From positions 28,894,152 through 28,958,151 of the forward strand of contig NC_133536.1 in NCBI RefSeq assembly GCF_048544455.1: 64,000 bases of DNA. The letters run 5' to 3'. The translations under genes were made by a program, and so were the position numbers. The notes under the pieces were generated by a model. It did no database searches and was not told the DNA's origin. It saw only the letters and a list, made by a program, of their open reading frames with translations. Below, piece by piece: positions 11,137-22,408 of this stretch; the first letter of the stretch is position 1, and every line of letters starts with the position of its first letter. The stretch comes from Silene latifolia (taxonomy: Eukaryota > Streptophyta > Magnoliopsida > Caryophyllales > Caryophyllaceae).

Positions 11137-12205
11137 ACCCGAGGTGCAATCGAGTTGGAAGAACCCCCATCCTTGGGGGATGATTAATTTCAATCATGAA
11201 CAAGAAATGGGTTGGTGGAGTTCCACAAGAACTACCATTTGTACATAGCATGTATTTAGGAAGGTAATGGGGAATTTGGAACATTTATACTTAACAAGTT
11301 GGATTGATGACGGGATGTCATTTGGAAGAAGACCGGGGTTCAATGGAGAACACAAGCATAACCTTCAATTGGCCAAATCTCGACTTGATCAGTCGGCTCG
11401 GGAAGAGGAAAACCCGCTTTCAAGGCCAATTGAAGAAGAGGTTTATTAATTAAAGGAAAATGAAGAACACACGAGGTAAGGTACTCCGAGCCTATGGACA
11501 GGCGGCCTACACTTGCAAAGGCTGGGAAGTTTCTGACTTTGTATTGTTAAAAGGAAGGGAATTTAGTGCAAGTGCACTCCCAGCCTACCCACCGGCTGCC
11601 GGTACATGCACAGGCTGGGAAGTTCCTGCCCAATTTAAAGAAAAAATTGAGGAATTATTGTGAAGGGTCTCCCAACCGGCAGGCCGACAGCCGTTCCACC
11701 GGCTGGGAAAGCAGACTTAGGAAAAGAGGAGAAAAATTACGTGGATGGGAGTGTGAGCCGGTAGGCGAGCAGCCGGTCCACCGGCTGGGAACACCCCATT
11801 TAAGGAGAAAATGAGGAAAAACGAGGAAGGGCATCTCCCAGCCAGTCGGCTGGTAGCCGGCAGCCGGTCCACCGGCTGGGAGAGCATTTGAGAAGAGAAG
11901 GAGGATGTGGTGTACTCCCAGCCGGGGCATCGGCGGTCGGTCCCTAGACCGGCTGGGAGTTTTCTGACCAAATTTCCAAATTTTTTGAAATACCCCTAAC
12001 TCCCAGCCGAGGTACCGGCGCCCGGTCCCTGGACCGACTGGGAGTACTCTAACGGGATTTAAACATCAAAATTCATCCCTAAACAAACACAAACCAACGA
12101 CACTCCCTCCCTTTAAAACACACATTTCTCTCTCAAACTTCCACTAAACACCACAAATCCACCACCCACTCCCTCCCTTTCCCTAACCCTCTCATCCGAT
12201 CAACC
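11137..12205 (+). promoter_or_regulatory. Integrase-to-env spacer with six inverted-repeat units and promoter-like 3' half
   Basis: No gene. At 11574-12045 six units with CTCCCAGCCGG...CCGGCTGGGAG arms start near 11574, 11668, 11752, 11838, 11918 and 11999, so spacing is 80-94 bp; a half unit lies at about 11497-11530. They match the units in C's own LTR. From 12056 the sequence becomes AT-rich (ATTTAAACATC), then CT-rich leader-like sequence (TTTCTCTCTCAAACTTCCAC), ending at CAACCATGGC, a strong plant start context for the env-like ORF. ORFs of 60-90 codons here simply read through the repeats. A promoter for the env-like gene is my inference. Confidence 0.6.
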
Positions 12206-13931
12206 ATGGCACCAAAGAAGAGAGTCTGTAGAGGTGATTTGCCGCTTCAACAAGCGGAATTAATGGCGGCTGCGGCTAACGACATGAGTCCCGATACGGC
12301 TTTTCCGGGACTCCAATTCAGTTCTGTCACAATGAAAGGTAAATTCGTGTTATTCAAGCAATGTCCCCTTAACCCAACTCGATTTATTGAACGCCAATCG
12401 ATAAGAGACTAAGGGTTAGATCGTGTCACCCTTGAACTATTTGATGGAGGCGAGATGAAACAAATGTATGATTTGCATTAAAAGACCTACGCAAAGACTC
12501 ACTTGGGAATTCCTTAGTTCCCTTAGGATAGATAGGCACCGAAAAGATTAAAAGGTCGCGTTCTTACACTTCCGTCTTATGAACAAAGACCACTCACTTA
12601 CCTTAGCGACCTTTGCAAAATATTTTGGGCTAGACCCGAGCCTACCTCACAAAGCGCCGGAAAATTTTGATCACGGACTAGTTTGGAAAGCTATAACCGG
12701 CCTTGATGACAACCCAAGGGTGAAGAGAGCGGAAAACACGTGTCATAATGCCGCCATACGAATTTGGCACCGATACATGGGTTGGACCGTTTTCAAGCGA
12801 GATGAGAATCACAACTTCCGAACGGAGGAGTTAGAAATTCTCGGCTCCTACCTTTTCTCCAACCCTTCAACTTTCAAAATATGTGTGGCTCACCATTTGG
12901 CCCTCCACCTTCACCGACTAAGCAATTCACCGGGGCAATCGACCCCAATTGTCGTGGGTGGCCTCATCACCCACCTTGGCAAACGCCTTATACGAAAATT
13001 GAACTTGAATGGCATGAACTTCATTACCGGGGAGACTATGCTCACCAAGGATTATATCCAATACACCCTCAATTGGATAAAAAAGAACCCCTGGGACCGA
13101 AAAAACTATTGGCAAATTTGGGTAAACAGAGTAGATAAGAATTCAATCCCACTCCCCAACCCGGATAAGATGAAAGTGGTGCCGAATTTACCGCACTACT
13201 TGCTTGAAATTGAGGTGGATGAAGACACCTCCACCGTCAAAACCTAAAACCCAAACCTCCTTTATGCGCGTGAGCGCCCGGTCACCGCCCAACCCTCTTT
13301 GCGGTACACCATGCCTACCTCTACTTTCTTCTCCGGACCGTTCCAACATGGGGAAGGGTCGTCAAGCCAAGAACCCCAACCACTCCCGCTCCATCCTCAA
13401 CTTATATAATTCATGGAGAACATGAATTTGAGAATGCAAACGGCCGCAAGTGAGAGGCTTGCCTTGCAACAAAGAATGGACCGCCTCTACTTTGAACAAT
13501 CGGTCGAGCAATTTCCCGTGTACGATGACTATATGAGGAGGAAATACAAGCACCCCTTCAGCCTTCACCCTTCCTATTACCTTGCTCTGGATGGTGGGCA
13601 TCCTGTTGACGGCACTTTTATCTACGGCGACATCAACATTCGCCCGGACTATTTTAGTGCCCCGGTCATCCCCACTCTGGCCTCTACTCAATGGGAGGGG
13701 CATGACACCCAATGGTTTGGAGGAACCCCTTCTATCTTCGGTGGAGGAGGCGATGCTAGTGGCTCGGGAGCGGGATGTTAGGTGGATATAGACTTGACGG
13801 TAGAGGGGTATGATATGGGTGGCTCAATGGCCATGAACACGGATGACTTTATCCGTGAATATGAGTTTGGAGCCGGGAATGATGATGATGATGATGATGA
13901 CGACGCGGACACCGACACCAAGGAGGCCTAG
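12206..13931 (+). pseudogene. Element C env-like (Athila ORF) protein, broken
   Basis: The position after integrase and the sequence fit the env-like ORF of Athila elements (the Pfam ATHILA ORF-1 type, by recollection); its biochemical function is not known. The ATG at 12206 has the context ACCATGGC. The first 69 codons are open, stops and a frameshift follow to 12578, and one frame then runs 12579-13931 with stops at 13245, about 13405 and 13779. Features are FDHGLVWKAITGLDD, an AIRIWHRYMGW segment, TPIVVGGLITHLGK and a C-terminal tail of about eight aspartates before the final stop at 13929. Relatedness to G's ORF (42300-43741) is clear from W-x-AITGL and the IVVGGL block. I see no clear signal peptide or fusion peptide. 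Confidence 0.75.
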
Positions 13932-15460
13932 TAATGATGACCATCCTCACTCCCATTCGATCCAAATGCCAAGTATGATCCCTCTAATGCAAATCTTCCA
14001 TTCATATTTAATTTCCTCATGCATTTAGTTATTTGTAATATATGTAAAATATGTTTGCCATTTAGTTGCATTTCATCTAGTTGTATTAGATTTCAATATT
14101 TGTAAAATACGTCACATATAGGATTGCATTCATATAGGCTAGCTTGCATCGTATTTCAATTTGTGCATTTAGTTAATGTATGCATTGCATTTTATTCAAA
14201 AATACAATAAAATGAAAAAGCTTGAAAAATCACGCAAAAACACGCTTTTCCTTTTAAAAATGCCTCCTATCCACACTTCATCCGTCATCGGAGTTTGTAT
14301 ATAATAAGTGTGGGGAGGAGGCCCAAAAAAAATACAAAAACAAGTTATTTGCTTTCAAAAAATTTACAAAAACATCAAAAATATGTTTTTCATTTGAAAA
14401 TTTCAAAAGAAAAAAAGAAAAAAAATATGTTATTTACTTTTCCGATTCTCTCCCTATACTTTGTTCCATTGAGGACAATGTAAATCTTATGTGTGGGGAG
14501 GGAAATATCCACTTTGTGCATATTGTTAATAATTTTATATATTCATTTGTAAATAAGTTGTAAATTTGATTAAATTTCAAAAATTTCAAAAAAATAGAAA
14601 AACCTTCAAAAAGACCAGAAATATTGCATTTTATATATGTGTGTTTGGCTAACAAAGTGGCATAGGTACATTGACTATCCAAGGCAAAAAGGAGACTAGA
14701 AGACCGCTTGGTATAGACGTTCTTATCTCTTTCTCCTTTTCCGTTCTTTCTCTTTTTATATTGTTGTATAATATGGAGGAGGATGGGATTTTGTGCCTTA
14801 GATGTTCCCTTGGGTAACTTGTGGATTGTTGATGTTGATGTGTTGCTAGAATTAGTCAAACTTGTTGCACGTTTCAATTCATGCTCGTTTAATTTCCGCA
14901 TGCATCTGTCCCATGTATATATGTGTTGGTTTTTAATTATAGCCTTGCATTTAGTTTGTACATAAATATTTTTGCATGAAATGTGGTCAAGGGAGGGAAT
15001 TTAATACCCCAAGGATGACTATGTTCCAATTGTGCCCCCCCCCCCTCCCCGTGGCTCGTACCCGTGACCGTTTGGTTATTCATGGGAAAATGAGTTTTTC
15101 CAACGAGTCTGGACCACCTTGTGAGACCAAAGACCGCAGGATAGATCTAGGTCTCGACCTAGTACTCATACGTGAGGATTAGAGCCTCATAGGGTCGGTG
15201 CATTCATACCCGACCCCCGTTTAGGATTGTGAGTAGGTTTCCTCGCGAGACGTGTTATGTCTAGATGCATAAGTGTGTCATTCCATCCTTAGACCGTGAG
15301 TTGCTTTCTTTTAATGCATATTTTATTAAACAAATTTGTTTACATATACTTAAATCTCACTTAGCCTAAATAAGCCTTGTTTTGACCCTTATATTATTTC
15401 CCTTTTTGAATCACCCCTTTTGAGCCTTAGCCTATTTCATTTGGCATAACCACAATACAA
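13932..15460 (+). other. Element C 3' untranslated region, first part
   Basis: No gene. It is AT-rich with several A-rich blocks that mimic poly(A). A conserved motif at 14468-14504 reads ATTGAGGACAATGT, then a 10-base gap, then GTGTGGGGAGGG, followed by runs of CAAAAATTTCAAAAA. A shorter GTGTGGGGAGGAGG lies at 14309. Related motif-plus-A-rich blocks occur in A, D and G. A poly-C run is at 15035-15045. The LINE duplication begins at 15461. Confidence 0.7.
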
Positions 15461-15473
15461 GCTACATTCCATA
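15461..15473 (+). repeat. LINE target duplication, left copy
   Basis: GCTACATTCCATA here and again at 19506-19518 directly after the poly(A) tail. A 13-bp duplication (15 if the preceding AA is counted) is typical of target-primed reverse transcription. Confidence 0.9.
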
Positions 15474-15474
15474 G

Positions 15475-16042
15475 GATAGGGTATGCTCGTGTGATGATAG
15501 AACTATTATTTGGGAAACCCTTGCCTGATAAAGTCAAATTTTTAGATGAACATGGTGAGGTGGTTGAGATTGATGTTGAATATGAGTGGAAGCCTGTGGT
15601 TTGTACTGTTTGTAAAGGAGTTGGGCATAGTGGTGCTGACTGTAGGAAGAAGAAAAATGATAAGAAAGTGCCAGCTACTCAACCTGTCACCAAGCCTGTG
15701 AATCAAGTTTGGAGACCCAAAGCAGTGCCTGTTCCAGCTAGTAAGAGTAAAGGGAAAGGAACCACTCCTTCTACTCCTGTAGTTGTGACTCATTCTGGGC
15801 ATCAGGTGGAAATTCAATTAAAAACTCCAGTTGTTTGGCAAAGGAATGGACAATATACTTCTGGACCTACCCCTATTAGGCCTATTGTTAGGATGAGTAG
15901 GCAGGAGGTGACTGAAGGTGCTTGTAGTGTTCACACTTTTGGCCAGCAAACATTCCTAGAAGCTCTAAATAAATCCAAAGCACCCAAGGTAGGAGTTGGG
16001 ACAAGTGGTAGTGAAATTCCCTCCCTTGTGGGGGATGTATAA
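15475..16042 (+). pseudogene. LINE ORF1, C-terminal part
   Basis: This is the nucleic-acid-binding ORF1 protein of plant L1 elements, lacking its N-terminus. The frame is open from the left edge of the LINE (RIGYARVMIELLFGK), with no start codon of its own. It continues with VEIDVEYEWKPVVC and the zinc knuckle CTVCKGVGHSGADC (CX2CX4HX4C), then a Lys-, Pro- and Val-rich tail. The block from GYARV through WKPVVC is the usual end of the DUF4283 / zf-CCHC_4 region. The stop at 16040-16042 overlaps the ORF2 start by 8 bases. Confidence 0.88.
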
Positions 16043-19000
16043 TCTTGGGTTTTGGAATGTGAGGGGACTAAATAATCCTACTAAACAAAGGCACGTCAAA
16101 TGGTTTATGTATATGAACAAAGTAGGTTTATTTGGTCTCCTGGAGACAAAGGTTAAAACCTTGTCTCTAAAGTGTCTGAATAGTATTCTCATGGATGGTT
16201 GGAGTGTATCAACAAATGGATGGCATAAAGGAGGGAGGATTTGGGTTCTGTGGAATCCTTCTATCTATCAGGTTGATTTCCTGGATTATTCTGCTCAATG
16301 TATTAACATGAGGGTTCTGGAAATAGCAACTAACAAGAAATTTAGTCTGTCTATGGTGTATGGTTTTAATGACTTATATGGCAGGCATGAGTTATGGGAT
16401 CAATTGATTAGGTTTGCATCTACTGTTCAAGGCCCTTGGCTGGTGTGTGGGGATTTCAACACAGTCCTGGCTCATTCTGAAAGGTTGGGAGGTAGCAGTA
16501 CAGATGCTGAAATTGAAGACTTCCTAGCTTGTGTGGCCAAGTGTGAGTTATTTGATAGCCCTGCAATGGGGTCTTTGTTCACCTGGAACAACAAGCAAGA
16601 TGCTGCCACAAGGGTGTATAGTAGGCTGGACAGAGCTCTCATAAATAGAGAGTGGAGTATGGATATGGAAGAGATGTATGCTCACTTTTTGCCTGAGGGT
16701 GATTTTGATCATACTCCTTGTATTATCAAGAGTAAAAATCAGCCTGCTCAGCATAAGAAGCCTTTCAAATACTACAATATGTGGGGGAAGGCTCCTTTTT
16801 ATCTGAATACCCTTAGTGGTTGGTGGAATACTTCTTATCAAGGCACTAAAATGTTCTGTTTAGTTTCCAAGCTCAAATTTCTCAAGGCAAAATTCAGAAA
16901 TTACAATAAAGAGCATTTCTGTGATATTGAAAATAGCTCCTTGATGGCCTTGAAAAATCTGGAGTATATTCAAAGCCAAATTGTTCAATTTCCAGGTAAT
17001 AAGGATTGGATTGAAAAGGAACATGTTGCTCTCAAGGAGTATAGAGAATTGAAGGAGGCTTATGCCCAGTTTCTCAGTCAAAAAGCTAAAGCCAGTTGGA
17101 TTAAAGATGGTGACTGCAATTCTAAGTATTTTCATGGTGTCATCAAGAGCCACTTACTGAGGAATCAAGTCCTGACTATTAAAGATGTGCATGGTGTGGA
17201 GCATGATGATCCCCAACATATTTAGGAGGCTTTTTTTGCAGTACTATAAAAACTTATTGGGGGAATCAGTGCCTACTACAAAAGTTAATGCTAAAATTAT
17301 CAGGAAGGGTATTACATGCAGTGCTGCTCACAGTTCTATTCTTCTCAGACCCATCACTAATGATGAAGTCAAGGCAGCTATATTTTCCATTCCTGATCAT
17401 AAATCTCCTGGACCAGATGGGTATTCCAGTGCATTCTATAAGGATTCTTGGAGTATTATTGGTGATGAGGTTTGTCAAGCTGTTAAAGATGTCTTTAAAT
17501 CAGGTAAGCTCCTTAGACAACTGAATTCCACTATTCTTACACTTATCCCAAAGTGTAAGATGCCTACTATTGTCACTCAGTTTAGGCCTATTGCATGTTG
17601 CAATGTCCTCTACAAGTGTGTGTCAAAACTCTTATGCAATAGGCTGGCTGAGGTGCTACCTGAGCTGATTAGTTTAAACCAAGGGGGCTTCATCAAAGGT
17701 AGAAGTATTATGGAAAACATTTTGGTGTGTCAAGACCTTGTTAGACTTTATAATAGACAAGCTTGCTCCCCTCGATGTATGTTTAAGATGGATTTGATGA
17801 AGGCTTATGACTCAGTTAGTTGGGAGTTTTTGGGTGATTTGTTGATTGCTTTTCATTTCCCTAAACAATTCAGAGATTTAATTATGGAATGTATGACTAG
17901 TGCAACCTTTTCTATCTCCCTTAATGGGGAAACTTTTGGATTCTTTCCTGGTAAGAGGGGCCTTAGACAGGGGGATCCCATGTCACCTCTTCTATTTACT
18001 TTGAGTATGGAGTATCTGAGTAGAATTCTGAAGTGTGCCACAGAGAAATTGCCTTTTCAGTATCACCCCCTTTGCAAATCACTTAAGCTGACACATCTAA
18101 TGTTTGCTGATGACTTGTTAATGTTTTGTAAGGGGAATGCACACTCTATAATGCTCTTGTTAAGGGCCTATTCTGCTTTTTCTGATGCATCTGGACTCAA
18201 GATGAATGCTCAGAAGTCTAGTGTGTATTTTAGTGGAGTCAATACTCAGCTTAAGCATGACATCCTGTCCATCTCTGGGTTTATTGAAGGTTCCTTGCCT
18301 TTTAAATACCTTGGGGTGCCTATTACAGCTGGCAGGCTTCTGAAGAAAGACTGTGTGTTGTTGATTGATAAGATAGTGGCCAGGATCAGATCCTTAGGAG
18401 CTAAACACCTCTCTTATGCTGGCAGACTAGTCTTAGTATCTTCGGTGTTATCTACAATGCATAGTTATTGGGCTGCTATGTTTGTTCTTCCAAAGAGTGT
18501 CCTTAAGAGGGTTGATGATATTTGTAGAAACTTTCTTTGGGAAGGCAGTTCTGAATATGGTAAAGTGCCTTCTGTTGCTTGGCATAAGGTGTGTGTGCCA
18601 AAACAGGAAAGGGGTCTTGGTCTTAAACAATCTCAAGCTTGGAATATTGCTTTGGTTGGAAAATTAGTTTGGTGGATTGTTGTGCAACCTGATAGGCTGT
18701 GGGTGCAGTGGGTGCATCATGTATATTTAAAGGGCTCTGCTTGGCTTCAGTATAATCCCCCTACAGATTGTTGCTGGTATTGGAGGAAGATCTGTAGTGT
18801 TAAGGATACTATCAATGGTGGTTTTGTTGAGGGTCAGTGGAGTCTCAATTCTGGTTTGTACACTGTGAAGGGTTGTTATCAATGGCTTAGGGAGAAGAAG
18901 GCATTGGTGGACTGGCACAAGGCTGTATGGTGCCCTGTAGCTGCTCCAAAGCATACCTTTATAGCATGGCTTGTGGCTCATCAAGCTCTGAAATTGAAAG

Positions 19001-19407
19001 ATAAACTGGTTCTGTTTGGTGTCTGTGCTGATGATCTTTGCTGTATATGTCAGTTGTTCCCAGAAACGCATCATCATCTATTTAACAACTGCCAGTTCAG
19101 TCAAGATCTTTTACAGCTTGTTGGAAACTGGTTGGGTACTGATATTTCTGCTAATGGTTTTTTACTCACTATTGCCCGCAGAAGATGGAGTAACATCAGG
19201 AAAAAGATTACTACTGCAGCTCTTATTGCTTGTTGGTACTTTATCTGGTTGCAGCGTAATGAAGCAAGAATCAATCATTGCCTCACTAGGCCTAGCATTA
19301 TTGCAGGTCGAGTACAGGAGGTTATTAGAAGTCGTTTTCAATGTTGTAAACCTGTTTGCATCTCTCAACAAGATGTGCTCTGGTTGTCTAAGGTACACTT
19401 AGTTTAA
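16035..19407 (+). pseudogene. LINE ORF2: endonuclease and reverse transcriptase, one stop and one frameshift
   Basis: ORF2 nicks the target and copies LINE RNA there. I start it at ATG 16035, inside the end of ORF1, because the endonuclease begins at once with NLGFWNVRGLNN. The endonuclease motifs are LLETKV, VCGDFNTVL, YSRLDRAL and FDHTP (to about 16720). The first frame ends at TAG 17223. One base must then be skipped in the T-run at 17231-17237 to enter the frame open to 19407. That frame has LIPKCKMPTIVTQFRPIACC, the FKMDLMKAYDSVSW region, GLRQGDPMSPLLF and FADDLLMF (catalytic). The C-terminus has APKHTFIAWLVAHQAL and CCICQLFPETHHHLFNNC, as in the zf-RVT region. It is near intact but inactive as read. 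Confidence 0.95.
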
Positions 19408-19518
19408 TATTGGCACTCAAATGTGTGACTTTTGTATTCAAAAGATGTGATGTAATTTGCGCTTATTAATGGAAAAGCTTACCTTTTAGCAAAAAAAAAA
19501 AAAAAGCTACATTCCATA

Positions 19519-20831
19519 AATGACCTTCCTTGATCAAGAATGAGTCATGTTTTTAGTGGTGAGCTAGGAGGTGTCTTGGGTACTAGTTAGTGGATGACAT
19601 ATGCATTCACTTGGGTCGAAATATTGCTTTTTATTTGGCATTTTCACATAAATAAGAGGTTTTGAAAAGGAAATGAAAAACAAAAGAGAAATTAGAAAAG
19701 TTTTGAAAAATACCAAAAAGAGATAGCTTGTGGTTGTAAATAATTGTTTTAGAAATATAAAAAGAGCAAGCAACACCGCTATTCATCATTTAAGGGATAG
19801 AAAAAGTCGTTGCTAGAATAAAGGGCATATGATATTTTTCCAAAGTGAATCGGGTTTCCACAGTTTTTGCTTGATTTTGGGAAGCCAAATTTCTTGTTAG
19901 GTTGTAGACGTTACTCATTTGTTGAACTAAGGGGAGAAATTCATGTTTTTCCAATTTGAGTCGGGTTTATGCAATTTTTGCATAGTTTTGGTAATCAAAC
20001 CTATGTTACGGTATAGACGTGTCTCATGTGTTGCAATAAGAAGTGGGAAAAGCGGTATGTTGACTATTCTTGACTTGAACCTCTCATATCCAAACGTTGC
20101 TTGCAACAATCCCGTTTCGTCTTTCTCCCTAGCCCTGTTACCACCATTGTTTCATATTATGTGCATTGTTCCATTTTTTGCATCTCACTTGGTCATAGGA
20201 TTGACTTACACATTAGATTCCGGATACATTTTCACGAGTCGTAGTAGGAGAATGTTTCAGCACTTTTTGTACACAAAACACCCGTTCTTTAAATGAATGA
20301 TGAGTGAAAACCGTGAGGGTGTCGTTGACCTAGGCCCTTTTAGTCATGGGTCTTCGGTTGAATCTCGTGTCGGCCTCGTAAATCTCAGAGGACTTACTCC
20401 ATTTCCCCTTTCCCCGCTCTTGAACTTTTTTTTTGAGCTTTAGTGGTCACAATAGGGTTGTTTGGCTATCCTTAGGGGGTTGGCACCTCCGTTGGAATTC
20501 TGAGACGGTATTTCCCGACCAAGACCATGTTTTTATGATGAAAATTCGGCCACTTAGATGAGGAAAGTGGATCATTTTTGTTAGATGCATTTTATTACTT
20601 GCTTATGTGCCTACATGTTGGATGCATCGCCATTTTGGCAAGACCCCACTTGCCTTGCAAAGAGGCACTCTACCTTATAAGTGTCTCGTTGTGAGTTGAA
20701 GGGACGGAAGAGGCCCGTTAATTGCCCTCCATCGGATATTATTAGTATAGTTTAGGCTATAGTTGAATAAGGGTCTCATTTTTGCTCACTTACTTACTAG
20801 GGGATGAGTAATGATCAAGTGTGGGGAGGTT
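19519..20831 (+). other. Element C 3' untranslated region, second part, and polypurine tract
   Basis: No gene. AT-rich sequence runs from the LINE to the 3' LTR, with short ORFs in both strands that resemble nothing. The polypurine tract is AAGTGTGGGGAGGTT at 20817-20831, directly before the LTR start TGATATATG; it primes plus-strand DNA synthesis. Confidence 0.75.
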
Positions 20832-22408
20832 TGATATATGATTTATTTACACCATTTCTCCTCTTTATTCTCATGCATTTTGACTCCGTTTGAGGTGGTT
20901 CTGTGTGTCTTACCTCGCATTTTGTACCCCGATTCCCTAGTCTATGATATCATGCCCGTCTTGCAGAATTTGGGGTGGAAATAGAGGAATCGGAGCAAGG
21001 GAGACGGTTCGAGAAGCTAAGCATGAAGAGAAGGGGATGGAAAGCTGAGAAGAGGTTACCAGCCGGTAGGCCGGCAGCCGGTCAGCCGGCTGGGACTCCC
21101 CCTATACTTGGCCAACGAAAAAGGGTGAAAAGTTACAGCGAACTCCCAACCGGGCAGCCTGCCGGAAGCCAGTCAGTCGGCTGGGAGTGCAAGAAGAGGT
21201 ATGAAAGTGAAGAAAAGAGTGAAGAGTCACAGCGAACTCCCAGCCAGCGGACCACCGGCAGCAGGTCCACCGGCCAAGCACACCTGATGACTTGATTTCT
21301 CCCAAAATCTTACAGAGAACTCCCAGCCGGGCAGACCACCGGCGGCCGGTCGACCGGCTGAGACACCCCTTCCGCATTTTGACTTTCCTTCCAATTTCTA
21401 ACCTAATTTCGGTGTAAACTATAAATACCCCCTCCCTTAATCATTTGTACACACAACCCTAGATCTGAAATTAATTCCCTAATTTATGCAAACTCTCTTA
21501 AGCAAGCCTTAATCTTTCCTTAATCAAACCTTAATTACTTGATAAATTAGCTTAAAATAAGTTGTTCTCAATTGTTTACATTTAGTATTGGGCTGTAAAT
21601 TGAAGATTGGTGAAGATTATTCTTCTATTTAATCCAAGATTGCAACTTTGTCTTCAATTTGGTATAATTCTTCTCCTAGTTTTTTTATCTTTGTATTGTT
21701 TACATATTTGAGTTGCTTAATTAGTTTATCTTGCAAACATGCTTTCTCTCACTTGTTCCATGCTAAAGTCTTCACCTTTTGTGTTTGTTGTTACAATTAT
21801 GTGTGAGTAGTGCAATACTAGGGTAGAGGGGAATCTAGTATAGGATATTTGTGGTTTGATTGTTGGTTTTGATACAAGGGGGAGTCTTTGAGTAAAACCT
21901 TTGTTTTTGTGCACACCAAGTGTTTGTTGGAAGGCTTGAATGAGAATTTAAGTTCCTTCATATTCTTTTGCATGCTTAGGTGAGAACTTAGGCTTATGTT
22001 AAGATTGTGTGTGCCAATAGAATGTTTAAGGAGGGTTAGAGCGAGAAATTAACCCGACCTATTCTAGAGGACCGTCCTGTACCGAGAGGGGGAGACCTTC
22101 CTTGACCTTACTCTTAGACTACCCTAGTTATAACCATAAGTCAACCATATCCTACACTAGTGAACCCAAATACCCTAGTTCCCTAATTTATTGAGTTAAA
22201 TCTTGCCATTTACCTATTTGTCTTAGTTTGCTTTGTTTTAGTCGTAATTCATCGTTAATCACCAACCAACTTCATTCCTTAATTTTGAACTAAACTAGTA
22301 GATTAGCAAACAATCTTAGAGCCATAATTTCGTCCTTGGGTTCGACCTTTGCAAGCTACATCGTTCATTCGTACACTTGCGGAGCTATTACAAATAAAAA
22401 GCATAACA
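20832..22408 (+). repeat. Element C 3' LTR (1577 bp)
   Basis: Same ends and content as the 5' LTR: four inverted-repeat units (about 21059-21365), TATAAATA at 21420, CA end at 22408. Small differences include CTTAATCTTTCC near 21508, absent from the 5' copy, and several substitutions. Sequence after 22408 resumes element B in the opposite orientation. Confidence 0.92.

Larger units (their letters stand above)
15474..19505 (+). mobile_element. 5'-truncated plant L1-type LINE
   Basis: The element runs from inside ORF1 to an A15 tail at 19491-19505 and is flanked by a 13-bp duplication. It contains the end of ORF1 and a full-length ORF2 with endonuclease, RT and a C-terminal zinc-ribbon-like region. 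It sits in the 3' untranslated region of C in the same orientation. Only two obvious lesions break ORF2, fewer than in the host element, so it looks younger than C. It is truncated at the 5' end, as most LINE copies are. Confidence 0.95.
1847..22408 (+). mobile_element. Element C: complete but decayed Athila-type retrotransposon with env-like ORF
   Basis: C is bounded by two LTRs starting TGATATATGATTTA and ending GCATAACA. The target duplication is ATAAA (1842-1846) and GTAAA (22409-22413), one mismatch. The order inside is LTR, priming site, gag, protease, RT, RNase H, integrase, palindrome spacer, env-like ORF, long 3' untranslated region, polypurine tract, LTR. This is the Athila layout. 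It is inserted in B's RNase H and is itself hit by a Copia-like solo LTR, a hAT MITE and a LINE. Without these the element is about 14.7 kb. All its genes carry stops, so it is not coding-competent. Confidence 0.93.

Noticed and set aside
14434..14901. 155-codon minus-strand ORF in the C 3' region
   Set aside because: Low-complexity Ser/Thr/Lys/Phe composition over A- and T-rich blocks, no relatives within the window, antisense to an untranslated region.
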